Below, in pieces: positions 17,925 to 26,920 of a DNA stretch of 64,000 nt. The DNA comes from Stappia indica (GTDB taxonomy: Bacteria; Pseudomonadota; Alphaproteobacteria; Rhizobiales; Stappiaceae), in contig NZ_CP046908.1 in NCBI RefSeq assembly GCF_009789575.1, positions 2,170,001-2,234,000 of the forward strand. The letters are read 5' to 3'. A program made the translations under genes and the position numbers. Under the pieces are notes generated by a model. The model had not been told where the DNA came from. It worked only from the letters and a program-made list of their open reading frames with translations, and made no database searches. The first letter of the stretch is position 1; each line of letters opens with the position of its first letter.

Positions 17925-17939
17925 TTAAGAAGCCTTTAC
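17925..17939. promoter_or_regulatory. possible CtrA-type box
   Basis: TTAA-N7-TTAC lies 34 bp upstream of the DUF882 start codon. It matches 7 of 8 positions of the alphaproteobacterial CtrA consensus TTAA-N7-TTAA. A single near-match may be chance. Confidence 0.3.
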
Positions 17940-18154
17940 CGTATTCCGAAATGAGCGCAAATCGTGGCAATTGCGCATCATTGTCGAAAAAAATGCCGGT
18001 AGGCGGCCTTTTCCCTCATGTGTGGCCCGTCCGTCAAGGGCAGCAGGCCCCTGCGCACCCGCTCGAACGGCGCGCAAGGGACCATCAAGAGACGATTCAG
18101 GCGCCGCCGGAACGACTCGCCTGCACGATTTTGGCACGATTTTTTCAGATCTCG

Positions 18155-20194
18155 TCAGTAGTCGGAGTTCGCCCGCTGGCGACGCATGAACATGCGCTGG
18201 CGCTCCGCCGCAAGGTCGACGACCTTCTGCTTCCTGGCAGGCTCGGCCTGCGCCACCGCAGGGCGCGTCCGCTTGACCGGAACCGCCACCGCAAAGCGCT
18301 GCCAGTCTTCCCAGCCGTCGATCTCCAGCGCCTTGGTCAGCGTCGCGTTGTGGCCGTAGATGTCCGGCCGGCGCTGCAGCTTGCCGTTCTCGTCGACGAA
18401 GGCGGTGAAATAGGCAAGGTGCACCGGCACCGGCCGGGTCAGGTCCGCCCGCTTCTCCTGGCCGCCGATCATCGACTTCAGCCGCGCCGCGGTCCATTCG
18501 CCGTCCATCTGCAGCAGGGCATCGGCGAAGTCGAACGGATCCTGCACGCGCACGCAGCCATGCGAGAAGGCTCGGGCAGAGCGGGCGAACAGGCTCTTCG
18601 ACGGCGTGTCGTGCAGGTAGACCGCGTGCCGGTTGGGGAACATGAACTTGATCTGCCCCAGCGCATTGCCCCCGCCCGGCCGCTGGCGGATGCGCACCTG
18701 GTTGAGGTTGACGCCAGACCAGTCGACCGAGGACGGATCGACGACGCGCCCGCCGGCCAGCACCTCGTAATTGCGCTGCGACAGATAGCTGGCATTCGAC
18801 CTGATCGACGGCAGCAGCTCTTCCGAGGCGATGGAATAGGGCACGTTCCAGTAGGGATTGACGATGACGTGGTCCATCACGTCGGAAAAGACCGGCGTCT
18901 GGTTCGACGGCTTGCCGACGACGACGCGGGTCTCGTAGACCTGCGCCCCGTCGCGGAACAGCCGCGCCTTGAACTCGGGGATGTTGACGAAGATGTGGAA
19001 GGCGCCGAGGTCGCGCGGCATCCAGCGCCAGCGCTCCATGTTGGCGACGATGTCGCTCTCGGCCATGCCGTCGTCGGAGACCGCGTTCAGCGCCAGCAGC
19101 GTGCGCGGGCCGACGACGCCGTCGGCATGCAACCCGTTCTCGCGCTGAAAGGCGAGCACCGCCTCCTTCACCCGCGCATCGAACAGCTCCTCCGCCAGGA
19201 CTTCGCTCTCGGCAGCCTCGCTCGCCGCGCCCTCGCCGGCAACGGTCGCATCTGCCACGGCTGCATCTGCCACGGACGCGTCCGCAACAGCGTCCTCGGC
19301 GGACACCGCATCTGCAACAGCATCCTCAGCAGACACCGCGTCCGCAACAGCATCGGCAGCCGCCTCGGCCTCTGCCGGCGCCTCGGCGGCGGTTTCCACC
19401 GCCAGCCCGAGACGGGCCCGCAGCACGGCAACGCGCGCATCGCGCATGCCTTCCTTCAGCGTCGCCCCCTCCGGCACCATCGGCGGCGTCTCGTCCTTGC
19501 CGCGCGCGCGGATCTCGGCCAGCGCCTCACGCAGCGCCGCAAAGCCCGGCTGCGGCGGGTTGTAGCCCGCAAGCGTCGCCGCCGGATCGGCGGAGGCGGC
19601 AAGGGCGGCCAGCACCTCCTGAGGCTCGGGATGCACCGGGTCCAGCGTCACGTTCCTCGACAGGGAGACCGGCTGCACGCGCCCGGCCTGCGCGTGATCG
19701 GCATAGGCAAGGGCCGCGGCCGACAGCAGCGCCTCGAACCGCGCGGCCCGCGCCTCGTCCATGCGTCCGGCCGAGCGGGCCAGATCGCCCGGCAATGCGT
19801 AGTCGGCAACCTTCAGCCCGTCGCGGTCGGCCTGCGCGAGACGCGCCACCAGCCGCCGCGCCTCCAGCGTCGGCACGCCGTCGGCGACCCACAGCGGCTC
19901 GTGGCCGCGTGCGGCGTAGAACTCGTCCAGCTGCTTGCGCCGCTCCGCGCTCATGAAGGGCAGCGCGTTGTCGGTTTCGGAAAGTCCGGCTCCGCTCTCC
20001 AGCAGCACGGCAAGCGCCGGTTCTGGCAGCGGCTCGGGCAGCGGCGCGGCAATCGCGGCCGGCGTCTCGGTATCCGTCCCCGCACCGGAGATCGCTCCGG
20101 TCGTTGCCAGCGCCGGCAGCGCGCTCGTCAGCATCAGGCCGGCAAGGGTGGCTGCGGCGATGCGGGCCGGGCGGAAACGAATGCTGCGGGCCAT
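18155..20194 (-). CDS. L,D-transpeptidase, YcbB/LdtD type
   Basis: 679-residue periplasmic enzyme that makes 3-3 cross-links in peptidoglycan. A signal peptide (MARSIRFRP to ALA) is followed by an LDT scaffold domain, an Ala/Asp/Glu-rich linker, a peptidoglycan-binding domain ([21 protein letters not shown]) and the YkuD catalytic domain with SHGCVRVQDP, catalytic Cys547. The ATG at 20194 gives a proper signal peptide; a frame starting 25 codons upstream does not. The linker carries 30-bp tandem repeats and is probably variable in length. Located upstream of the M15-type endopeptidase. Confidence 0.88.
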   Translation of the reverse strand: MARSIRFRPARIAAATLAGLMLTSALPALATTGAISGAGTDTETPAAIAAPLPEPLPEPALAVLLESGAGLSETDNALPFMSAERRKQLDEFYAARGHEPLWVADGVPTLEARRLVARLAQADRDGLKVADYALPGDLARSAGRMDEARAARFEALLSAAALAYADHAQAGRVQPVSLSRNVTLDPVHPEPQEVLAALAASADPAATLAGYNPPQPGFAALREALAEIRARGKDETPPMVPEGATLKEGMRDARVAVLRARLGLAVETAAEAPAEAEAAADAVADAVSAEDAVADAVSAEDAVADASVADAAVADATVAGEGAASEAAESEVLAEELFDARVKEAVLAFQRENGLHADGVVGPRTLLALNAVSDDGMAESDIVANMERWRWMPRDLGAFHIFVNIPEFKARLFRDGAQVYETRVVVGKPSNQTPVFSDVMDHVIVNPYWNVPYSIASEELLPSIRSNASYLSQRNYEVLAGGRVVDPSSVDWSGVNLNQVRIRQRPGGGNALGQIKFMFPNRHAVYLHDTPSKSLFARSARAFSHGCVRVQDPFDFADALLQMDGEWTAARLKSMIGGQEKRADLTRPVPVHLAYFTAFVDENGKLQRRPDIYGHNATLTKALEIDGWEDWQRFAVAVPVKRTRPAVAQAEPARKQKVVDLAAERQRMFMRRQRANSDY
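19278..19361. repeat. 30-bp in-frame tandem repeat in the transpeptidase linker
   Basis: Two full 30-bp units (19278-19307 and 19308-19337) and a 24-bp partial unit follow each other with a few substitutions. They encode repeats of the form VSAEDAVADA in the linker. The length is a multiple of three, so copy-number change would keep the frame. Confidence 0.85.
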
Positions 20195-20316
20195 GAAGCT
20201 CTTCCGGTTGCCCCACACGGGCGAACCGCGCCCATGCCGAGGTGATTCTGTCGTGTGAGGGCCCAGCAAGCCGCCTGGGTTCCGTCAATGCAAGTCACGT
20301 TGCGTCACGGGCAGCG

Positions 20317-21873
20317 CTACTCGGCCGCCTCCGCATCAGGTGTTGCATCGAGGCCATAGTCCTTCAACTTCCGATAGAGGGTCGAGCGCCCTATCGACAA
20401 CCTGCGCGCGACTTCGGTCATGCGCCCGCCATAGTGGTCGATGGCAGTGCGGATCATCTCCGCCTCCACGTCCTCCAGCTTGCGCACATGGCCATGATCG
20501 TCGAGCGAGCGCATGTAGCCGAAGGGCGTCGCCCCCCCCGCCCCGCCCTCGTTGAGGGCGACACCGGCCGTCTCCGGCGCGCGCGCGGCGGTCTCGTCTC
20601 CGCTTTCCGCTGCCGGCCCCGCCTCGTGCGAAAGGACCGGCCGTGCGATGGCGCTCCGCGATGCGGCCGGCAGGCTGCCGACGCTCGCCTGCACCTGCGG
20701 GAAGTCGTCCGCAACCAGATGGTCGCCCTCGCACAGCACCACGGCGCGGAACACCGCGTTCTCCAGCTGGCGGATGTTGCCCGGCCAGTCGTAGGCCTGC
20801 AGCATGGCGACCGCGTCCGGCGAAACGGTCGAGATGTGCGGGCGCCCCTCCTCCGCGGCAAAGCGCGCCAGGAAGTGCCGCACCAGGTCGGGAATGTCCT
20901 CCGGCCGGTCGCGCAGCGGCGGCAGCCACAGCGGAAAGACGTTGAGCCGGTAGTAGAGGTCCTCGCGGAACTGGCCGTCCTTGACCAGGTCGATCAGCCG
21001 CCGGTTGGTCGCCGAGATCAGCCGGAAGTCGACCTTCACCGGCCGCCGCGAGCCGATCGGGTCGATCTCGCCCTCCTGCAACGCGCGCAAGAGCTTCACC
21101 TGGATGTCGAGCGACAATTCGCCGACCTCGTCGAGGAACAGCGTGCCGCCATGCGCCTCCTGGAACTTGCCGACATGCTTGTCGACCGCCCCGGTGAACG
21201 CCCCCTTCTCGTGGCCGAACAGGATCGATTCCACCAGATGCTCGGGGATCGCGCCGCAATTCACGGTGATGAAAGGTTTGGCCCGCCGCTCGCTGGAGCC
21301 CTGGATGGCGCGGGCGATCAGCTCCTTGCCGACGCCCGATTCGCCCTCGATCAGCACCGGGATATGCGAGGTGGCCGCCCGCCGCCCGACGCGGATCACC
21401 CGCTCCATCGCGTCGGACCGCGTGACGATGTCGTCGAAGGAGAAGGTGCCGCTCGCCTGCTTGTGGATGCGGGTGATCTCGCCTTCCAGCGCCGACATGC
21501 GCATGAAGGTGCGGATCGCCACCTCCAGCCGCTCCGGCGACACGGGCTTCACCACGAAGTCCTGCGCCCCGGCGCGGATCGCGTTGACCGCCGCATCGAT
21601 GCCGGCATGCGCCGTCTGCACGATGATCGGCACGGTCTTCTTCATCTCGCGAAGCTTGGCGATCACGCCCATGCCGTCGAGCTCGGGCATCACCAGGTCG
21701 AGGATCACGAGATCGACATCGCCGCCCTCCGCCGAGGCCATCATCGCCACGGCCTCCGCGCCGTTCTCGACGCTGCGCGCCCGGTAGCCGAAGCGCTTGA
21801 CCGCTTCCTCCAGCAGGCGCCGCTGCACGGGATCGTCGTCGGCGATGAGGATGCGTCCGCCTGTGGGGATCAT
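20317..21873 (-). CDS. sigma-54-dependent response regulator (NtrC family)
   Basis: 518-residue transcription activator. An N-terminal receiver domain has acidic DDD at 12-14 and phospho-acceptor Asp59 (ILDLVMPELDG). The AAA+ domain carries Walker A GESGVGKE (177-184), the sigma-54 contact GAFTGA (224-229) and Walker B GGTLFLDEVGE. A Fis-type helix-turn-helix (MTEVARRLSIGRSTLYRKLKDYGL) ends the protein. The presence of GAFTGA argues for true sigma-54 activation. No histidine kinase is adjacent, so the partner and targets are unknown. The ATG at 21873 starts directly at the receiver domain; 11 residues further upstream are possible. Confidence 0.88.
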   Translation of the reverse strand: MIPTGGRILIADDDPVQRRLLEEAVKRFGYRARSVENGAEAVAMMASAEGGDVDLVILDLVMPELDGMGVIAKLREMKKTVPIIVQTAHAGIDAAVNAIRAGAQDFVVKPVSPERLEVAIRTFMRMSALEGEITRIHKQASGTFSFDDIVTRSDAMERVIRVGRRAATSHIPVLIEGESGVGKELIARAIQGSSERRAKPFITVNCGAIPEHLVESILFGHEKGAFTGAVDKHVGKFQEAHGGTLFLDEVGELSLDIQVKLLRALQEGEIDPIGSRRPVKVDFRLISATNRRLIDLVKDGQFREDLYYRLNVFPLWLPPLRDRPEDIPDLVRHFLARFAAEEGRPHISTVSPDAVAMLQAYDWPGNIRQLENAVFRAVVLCEGDHLVADDFPQVQASVGSLPAASRSAIARPVLSHEAGPAAESGDETAARAPETAGVALNEGGAGGATPFGYMRSLDDHGHVRKLEDVEAEMIRTAIDHYGGRMTEVARRLSIGRSTLYRKLKDYGLDATPDAEAAE

Positions 21874-22084
21874 GCGTTCGCCTGCCTTTGTTCGGAACTG
21901 TCTCAATTCGGGTCAGGCTATCCGTGCACCGGTAAACAAAATGTCCACATTTGCCGGCGCGCGGCCTCTTCGCCCCGCCTTTAGCCGTTGCCCTTCACCG
22001 ACAATCCACAATATCCAAGGGGCAGGACGATACGGTGCGAGTTGGCGCCCGGACACGAGACCACGACACGAAAGCGGAGACCTC

Positions 22085-23947
22085 ATGACGCACGCGACAG
22101 GCTGGACACAGGCACGGGGCGCACAGGCACGCGGGGCCCGCTCGGCGGCGGAAGGCGGCAGCGCGGCGAGCGAACTGGGCACCCTGCCGGAGTGGAACCT
22201 CGCCGACCTCTATCCCGCCCATGATTCCCCGCAGGTCGCGGCCGATCTCGCCCAGGCGGCACGTGACGCGAGCGCTTTCGAAGAGCGCTACAAGGGCAAG
22301 CTCGACGAGATGGCCCGCCGCTCCGGCGCGCAGCTCGCCGGCGCCATCCGCGAGATGGAGGCCCTCGACGACCTGATGGGCCGTCTCGCCTCCTATGCCG
22401 GCCTCTTCTATTCGGGCAACACCACCGACCCGGTCCGGCAGAAGTTCTACGGCGACGTGCAGGAGAAGCTCACGACGGCCAGCACCCACCTGATCTTCTT
22501 CGCGCTGGAGCTCAACCGCATCGACGACGCCGTGCTCGACGAGGCCGCCCGCGATCCCGAGCTCGGCCACTACCGCCCCTGGCTCGACGACATCCGCAAG
22601 GCCCGCCCGCACCAGCTGGAGGACCGCATCGAACAGCTCTTCCACGAGAAGTCGGTGACCGGGGCCGGCGCCTGGAACCGGCTCTTCGACGAGACGATGG
22701 CGGGCCTGCGCTTCGATGTCGACGGCACCGAGCTGTCGCTAGAGCCGACCCTCAACCTGCTGCAGGACGCGGACGGCAGCCGGCGCGAGACCGCTGCCAA
22801 GGCGCTGAGCAAGACCTTCCGCCAGAACCTGCCGGTCTTCACGCTGATCACCAACACGCTGGCCAAGGACAAGGAGATCTCCGACCGCTGGCGCGGCTTC
22901 ACGGACATCGCCGACAGCCGGCACCTGGCCAACCGGGTCGAGCGCGAGGTGGTCGACGCCCTGGTCGAGGCCGTGCGCGAGGCCTATCCGGCCCTCTCCC
23001 ACCGCTACTACGCGATGAAGGCCGGCTGGCTCGGCCGCGATGTGCTCGATTTCTGGGACCGCAACGCGCCGCTCCCCTCCGCCGACAACCGCCGCATCCC
23101 CTGGGACGAGGCGCGCGACACCGTGCTTGGCGCCTATGGCCGCTTCTCTCCGAAGATGGCGGACATCGCCCGCGACTTCTTCGACAAGGGCTGGATCGAC
23201 GCGCCGGCGCGCACCGGCAAGGCGCCGGGAGCCTTCGCCCACCCGACCGTGCCCAGCGCTCATCCTTACGTGCTGCTCAACTATCAGGGCCGCACCCGCG
23301 ACGTCATGACCCTGGCCCATGAGCTCGGCCACGGCGTCCACCAGGTGCTGGCCGCGCCGAACGGCGCCTTGATGGCGCCGACGCCGCTGACGCTGGCCGA
23401 GACGGCGAGCGTGTTCGGCGAGATGCTGACCTTCAAGGCGCTGCTCGGCCAGGCCGAGACGCCGGAAAAGCGCAAGATCCTGCTGGCCGGCAAGGTCGAG
23501 GACATGATCAACACGGTGGTCCGGCAGATCGCCTTCTACACGTTCGAGCGCAAGGTCCATGCGGCCCGCCGCGAGGGCGAGCTGACTTCGGCCGACCTGT
23601 GCGAATTGTGGATGTCGGTGCAGACGGAGAGCCTTGGCCCGGCAATTCGCCTCGGCGAAGGCTACGAGACCTACTGGACCTACATCCCGCACTTCATCCA
23701 CTCGCCGTTCTACGTCTACGCCTATGCCTTCGGCGACTGCCTGGTGAACTCGCTCTACGCGGTCTACGAGGACGCCGAGGCCGGCTTCCAGGACAAGTAT
23801 TTCGCCATGCTGTCGGCCGGCGGCACCAAGCACCATTCGGAGCTGCTCGCCCCGTTCGGGTTGGACGCCACCGACCCCGCCTTCTGGCGCAAGGGCCTGT
23901 CGGTCATCGCCGGCTTCATCGACGAACTGGAACGGCTCGACGCATGA
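22085..23947 (+). CDS. pepF: M3-family oligoendopeptidase (PepF-like)
   Basis: 620-residue cytosolic zinc metallopeptidase that would degrade oligopeptides. The zinc motif HELGHGVHQ starts at residue 412, with the third ligand Glu in the LAETASVFGE segment about 25 residues later. The N-terminal helical domain (WNLADLYPAHDSPQV) is the oligoendopeptidase F start pattern. The ATG at 22085 has GGAGA upstream. It is divergent from the sigma-54 regulator, and its stop overlaps the start of the next gene (ATGA), so both are translated as a pair. Confidence 0.87.
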   Translation: MTHATGWTQARGAQARGARSAAEGGSAASELGTLPEWNLADLYPAHDSPQVAADLAQAARDASAFEERYKGKLDEMARRSGAQLAGAIREMEALDDLMGRLASYAGLFYSGNTTDPVRQKFYGDVQEKLTTASTHLIFFALELNRIDDAVLDEAARDPELGHYRPWLDDIRKARPHQLEDRIEQLFHEKSVTGAGAWNRLFDETMAGLRFDVDGTELSLEPTLNLLQDADGSRRETAAKALSKTFRQNLPVFTLITNTLAKDKEISDRWRGFTDIADSRHLANRVEREVVDALVEAVREAYPALSHRYYAMKAGWLGRDVLDFWDRNAPLPSADNRRIPWDEARDTVLGAYGRFSPKMADIARDFFDKGWIDAPARTGKAPGAFAHPTVPSAHPYVLLNYQGRTRDVMTLAHELGHGVHQVLAAPNGALMAPTPLTLAETASVFGEMLTFKALLGQAETPEKRKILLAGKVEDMINTVVRQIAFYTFERKVHAARREGELTSADLCELWMSVQTESLGPAIRLGEGYETYWTYIPHFIHSPFYVYAYAFGDCLVNSLYAVYEDAEAGFQDKYFAMLSAGGTKHHSELLAPFGLDATDPAFWRKGLSVIAGFIDELERLDA

Positions 23948-24915
23948 GCGGGATCACGGGCGGGGGGCGGGATCGCCCCTCCCCCGCCGGCCCGCCCTTT
24001 TCCCATACGCCCTATGACGGCTCGGCCCGGCCCTTCAGCGTCGGCCTGCAGCCGCTCGACCTTGCCGACTGGATCGAGCCCGACGCGCGACTTGCCGAAC
24101 AGCTGGACGAGAAGGAACGCTTGCTCGCCGGCGGCGGCGAGGCTCCCGTCCTGCTTGCCGAGGACGGAACGCGAGACGCCCAGCAGGAAGTGCTCGACCT
24201 CCTGGCTGCGCACCTGCCGCAGCGCTTTCCGGATCTTTATCGCCGCGAGGGTGAGGCGATCCGCATCCTGCCCGCCGGGCGCACGGTTTCGTTGTCCGGC
24301 GACGACGACATCCCGCTTGGCCGCGCCGCCTCCCTGGTGCAGGAAGACCTCATTCTCATGCGCGCCTCGCCGCAGGGGTATCGCCTTGCCGCCGGCGCGC
24401 TCTGCTTTCCCTCGTCCTGGTCGCTCGCTGACAAGTTCGCCCAGCCGATGACCGCGATCCACGAGACGGTGCCCGGCTTCAACGACGGGCGCATGGGGCC
24501 GATGGTCGCACGCATCTTCGACAATCTTCCCGTCGACCGCCCCAGCTGGCGGCTCAACTGGTCGCTCTATACCGGCCCCGCGCTGCACCGCCCCTTCCCC
24601 AAGCGGATCGCCGCGGACGGCACCGATCCGCACCGGCTGGCGCGGGACGAGGCTGGCGGCCTGCATGTGCGGGTCGAGCGCCAGACCCTGCGCCGCCTGC
24701 CGCAAAGCGGCGATATCCTCTTCACCATCCGCATCCACCACGACCCGGTCGCCGCATTCGCGCGCCACCCGCACGGCGCGCAGCTGGCGCTCGGCCTGCG
24801 CCGGCAATTGCTGGAGCTCGACACCGCCCAGACCGCCTACAAGGGGCTGACCGCCGACCGCGACGCCATCGCGGAGGCGCTTGGAAGGCTTGCCGCCTCG
24901 CTCGCACCCGAATGA
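23944..24915 (+). CDS. DUF3445 / haem-dependent oxidative N-demethylase-like protein
   Basis: 323-residue protein of PF11927. The family contains HODM-type haem enzymes that remove methyl groups from dimethylamine-like substrates, but bacterial members are mostly uncharacterised. Visible blocks include HTPYDGSARPFSVGLQPLD at the N-terminus, LCFPSSWSLADKFAQPM and VPGFNDGRMGPMV in the centre, NWSLYTG, and RVERQTLRRLPQSGDILFTIR near the C-terminus. The start codon overlaps the pepF stop by ATGA. Substrate here is unknown; the coupling to a peptidase hints at methylated amino acids or peptides, which is only inference. Confidence 0.78.
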   Translation: MSGITGGGRDRPSPAGPPFSHTPYDGSARPFSVGLQPLDLADWIEPDARLAEQLDEKERLLAGGGEAPVLLAEDGTRDAQQEVLDLLAAHLPQRFPDLYRREGEAIRILPAGRTVSLSGDDDIPLGRAASLVQEDLILMRASPQGYRLAAGALCFPSSWSLADKFAQPMTAIHETVPGFNDGRMGPMVARIFDNLPVDRPSWRLNWSLYTGPALHRPFPKRIAADGTDPHRLARDEAGGLHVRVERQTLRRLPQSGDILFTIRIHHDPVAAFARHPHGAQLALGLRRQLLELDTAQTAYKGLTADRDAIAEALGRLAASLAPE

Positions 24916-25008
24916 GGCCGCCACTGCCCCGGCCGGATCGATCCACTATATCTGTCGGAACGTAGCAGCAGTTCCGGACTTACCGTCCCGCAACCGGCCG
25001 AGGCACGA

Positions 25009-26391
25009 ATGAGCACCCAACCACCCCGCGACCGCGAGCAGAACCGCCTGAGCGCCCGCGTCGGCCGCTATGCCCGCGTCGGCGCCAACATGAGCGGCCT
25101 TGCCGCGAAGATCGCCGGTGCGCGCGTCTTCGGCTACACCATCGACAACGAGAAGCAGGCGGCGGAGCTGGCCGCCGCCCTCGGCGGGCTGAAGGGCCCG
25201 TTGATGAAGGTCGCCCAGCTCATCTCCACCATTCCCGACGCCATCCCGCCCGAATATGCCGCCGAGCTGGCGCAGCTGCAGTCCGATGCCCCGCCGATGG
25301 GCTGGGCCTTCGTCAAGCGGCGCATGTCGGCCGAGCTCGGCCGCGACTGGCAGTCGCGCTTCGCCAGCTTCGACCGCGAGCCCTCGGCCGCTGCCTCGCT
25401 CGGCCAGGTGCACCGGGCCCGGGCGCAGGACGGCGCCGATCTTGCCTGCAAGCTGCAATATCCGGACATGGCCTCGACGGTGGAGGCGGACCTGCGCCAG
25501 CTGTCGCTGCTCTTCTCCGTCCATCGCCGCATGGGACCGGCCATCGACACCAGCGAGATCGCCCGCGAGATCGGCGACCGGGTGCGCGAGGAGCTGGATT
25601 ACCGGCGCGAGGCCCGCCACATGGCCGCCTATGCGCAGATCTTCGCCGACGAGCCGCGCATCCGCGTGCCAGAGGTGCGGCAGGAGCTGTCGACCGGGCG
25701 CCTGCTCACCATGTCCTGGCTCGACGGCCGGCCGCTGCTGAGCTTCAGAGACCATCCGCTGGAGGACCGCAACCGCCTTGCCGAGGTCATGTTCCGCGCC
25801 TGGTGGCACCCGTTCAGCCATCACGGGCTGATCCATGGCGACCCGCATCTGGGCAACTACACGGTCTTCACCGACGGCGATGCGCCCGCCGGCATCAACC
25901 TGCTCGACTACGGCTGCATCCGCATCTTCCCGCCCGGCTTCGTGCGCGGCGTCGTCGATCTCTATCGCGGGCTGCTGCATGGAGACGACGATCTCGTCGT
26001 CTCCGCCTACGAGCGCTGGGGCTTCCGCGGCCTTACCCGCGAGCTGATCGACATTCTCAACATCTGGGCCCGCTTCATCTACGGCCCGCTCTTGAACGAC
26101 CGGGTCCGCTCCATCGCCGACGGCATCAAGCCGGCCGAATACGGCCGCAAGGAAGCCTTCCGCGTCCATCAGGCGCTGAAGGAGAAGGGGCCGGTGACGG
26201 TGCCGCGCGAATTCGTCTTCATGGACCGGGCGGCCATCGGCCTTGGCGGCGTCTTCCTGCACCTGAAGGCCGAGCTGAACTTCTTCCGCCTGTTCAACGA
26301 GCAGATCGACAATTTCGAGCAGGAGACCGTCGCGGCCCGCCAGGCGGCCCTGCTGGAAGGGGTCGGCCTCACGCCGTCGGTCGCCGGCTGA
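25009..26391 (+). CDS. ABC1/AarF-family atypical kinase
   Basis: 460-residue protein of the UbiB/ABC1 kinase-like family, linked to ubiquinone or lipid metabolism in other organisms. The nucleotide-lid motif is LKGPLMKVAQLISTIPDA, the Ala-rich loop is SAAASLGQVHRA, the ATP Lys is in ACKLQYP, the catalytic loop is HGDPHLGNY and the metal motif is LDYGC in place of DFG. It lacks the two C-terminal membrane helices of E. coli UbiB, so it belongs to the shorter soluble branch. The ubi genes themselves are not here. It follows the DUF3445 gene after 93 bp. Confidence 0.85.
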   Translation: MSTQPPRDREQNRLSARVGRYARVGANMSGLAAKIAGARVFGYTIDNEKQAAELAAALGGLKGPLMKVAQLISTIPDAIPPEYAAELAQLQSDAPPMGWAFVKRRMSAELGRDWQSRFASFDREPSAAASLGQVHRARAQDGADLACKLQYPDMASTVEADLRQLSLLFSVHRRMGPAIDTSEIAREIGDRVREELDYRREARHMAAYAQIFADEPRIRVPEVRQELSTGRLLTMSWLDGRPLLSFRDHPLEDRNRLAEVMFRAWWHPFSHHGLIHGDPHLGNYTVFTDGDAPAGINLLDYGCIRIFPPGFVRGVVDLYRGLLHGDDDLVVSAYERWGFRGLTRELIDILNIWARFIYGPLLNDRVRSIADGIKPAEYGRKEAFRVHQALKEKGPVTVPREFVFMDRAAIGLGGVFLHLKAELNFFRLFNEQIDNFEQETVAARQAALLEGVGLTPSVAG

Positions 26392-26567
26392 TCCGGCCCG
26401 CCCGAACCCTGCTGTGATATGGCCGCGACCGGTCTCAAGGTCGCGGCGCGACTGCCCATCCCCCAGCGTGTCCCCCAGCTTGTCCCGCAGCGCAAACTGC
26501 GCGTTGCCCGAGGGAAGCTGTCTGCTATAAGTACGCCAAACATCCACCCTGGCTACGAGAGGGATCC

Positions 26568-26852
26568 ATGGCAGACCACAACGCTCCGTCGATGGACTAC
26601 GCAGAGCACGAGCGCACCTATAACGGCTTCATCAACTTCTCGAAGGTCGGCACCATCGCCTCCCTGAACGTGATGCTGTGCCTCCTCCTCTTCACGTTCG
26701 GCGGCGGCGCCGGCACGTTCTTCGGCTGGATCGCGCTGATCGCGACGCTCGCCGCGGCGGCCGTCGGCCTTGCCACCGGCGCCAAGGGCTGGATCCCCTC
26801 CGCCGTGGTCTTTCTGATCACCGGCCTGATCGCGATCGTGACCGCCGCCTGA
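26568..26852 (+). CDS. aa3-type cytochrome c oxidase subunit IV
   Basis: 94-residue protein with the bacterial COX IV domain (PF07835). The N-terminal YAEHERTYNGFINFSKVG motif is diagnostic, followed by two or three hydrophobic segments reaching the C-terminus. The small subunit sits against subunit I of aa3 oxidase; its removal in Paracoccus had little effect, according to the literature as I know it. It lies 68 bp upstream of the transhydrogenase operon and not with the ctaCDE genes, so it may be co-transcribed with pntAA. Confidence 0.85.
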   Translation: MADHNAPSMDYAEHERTYNGFINFSKVGTIASLNVMLCLLLFTFGGGAGTFFGWIALIATLAAAAVGLATGAKGWIPSAVVFLITGLIAIVTAA

Positions 26853-26920
26853 CCGGCTTTTCGACGGTCGCAGATTTTTCGCATACTGGCCGATTTTCGT
26901 ACACTGGGAGGAGACAACCG

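Noticed and set aside
19201..19400. CRISPR-like repeat
   Set aside because: The repeats are contiguous, in frame and protein-coding, with no spacers.
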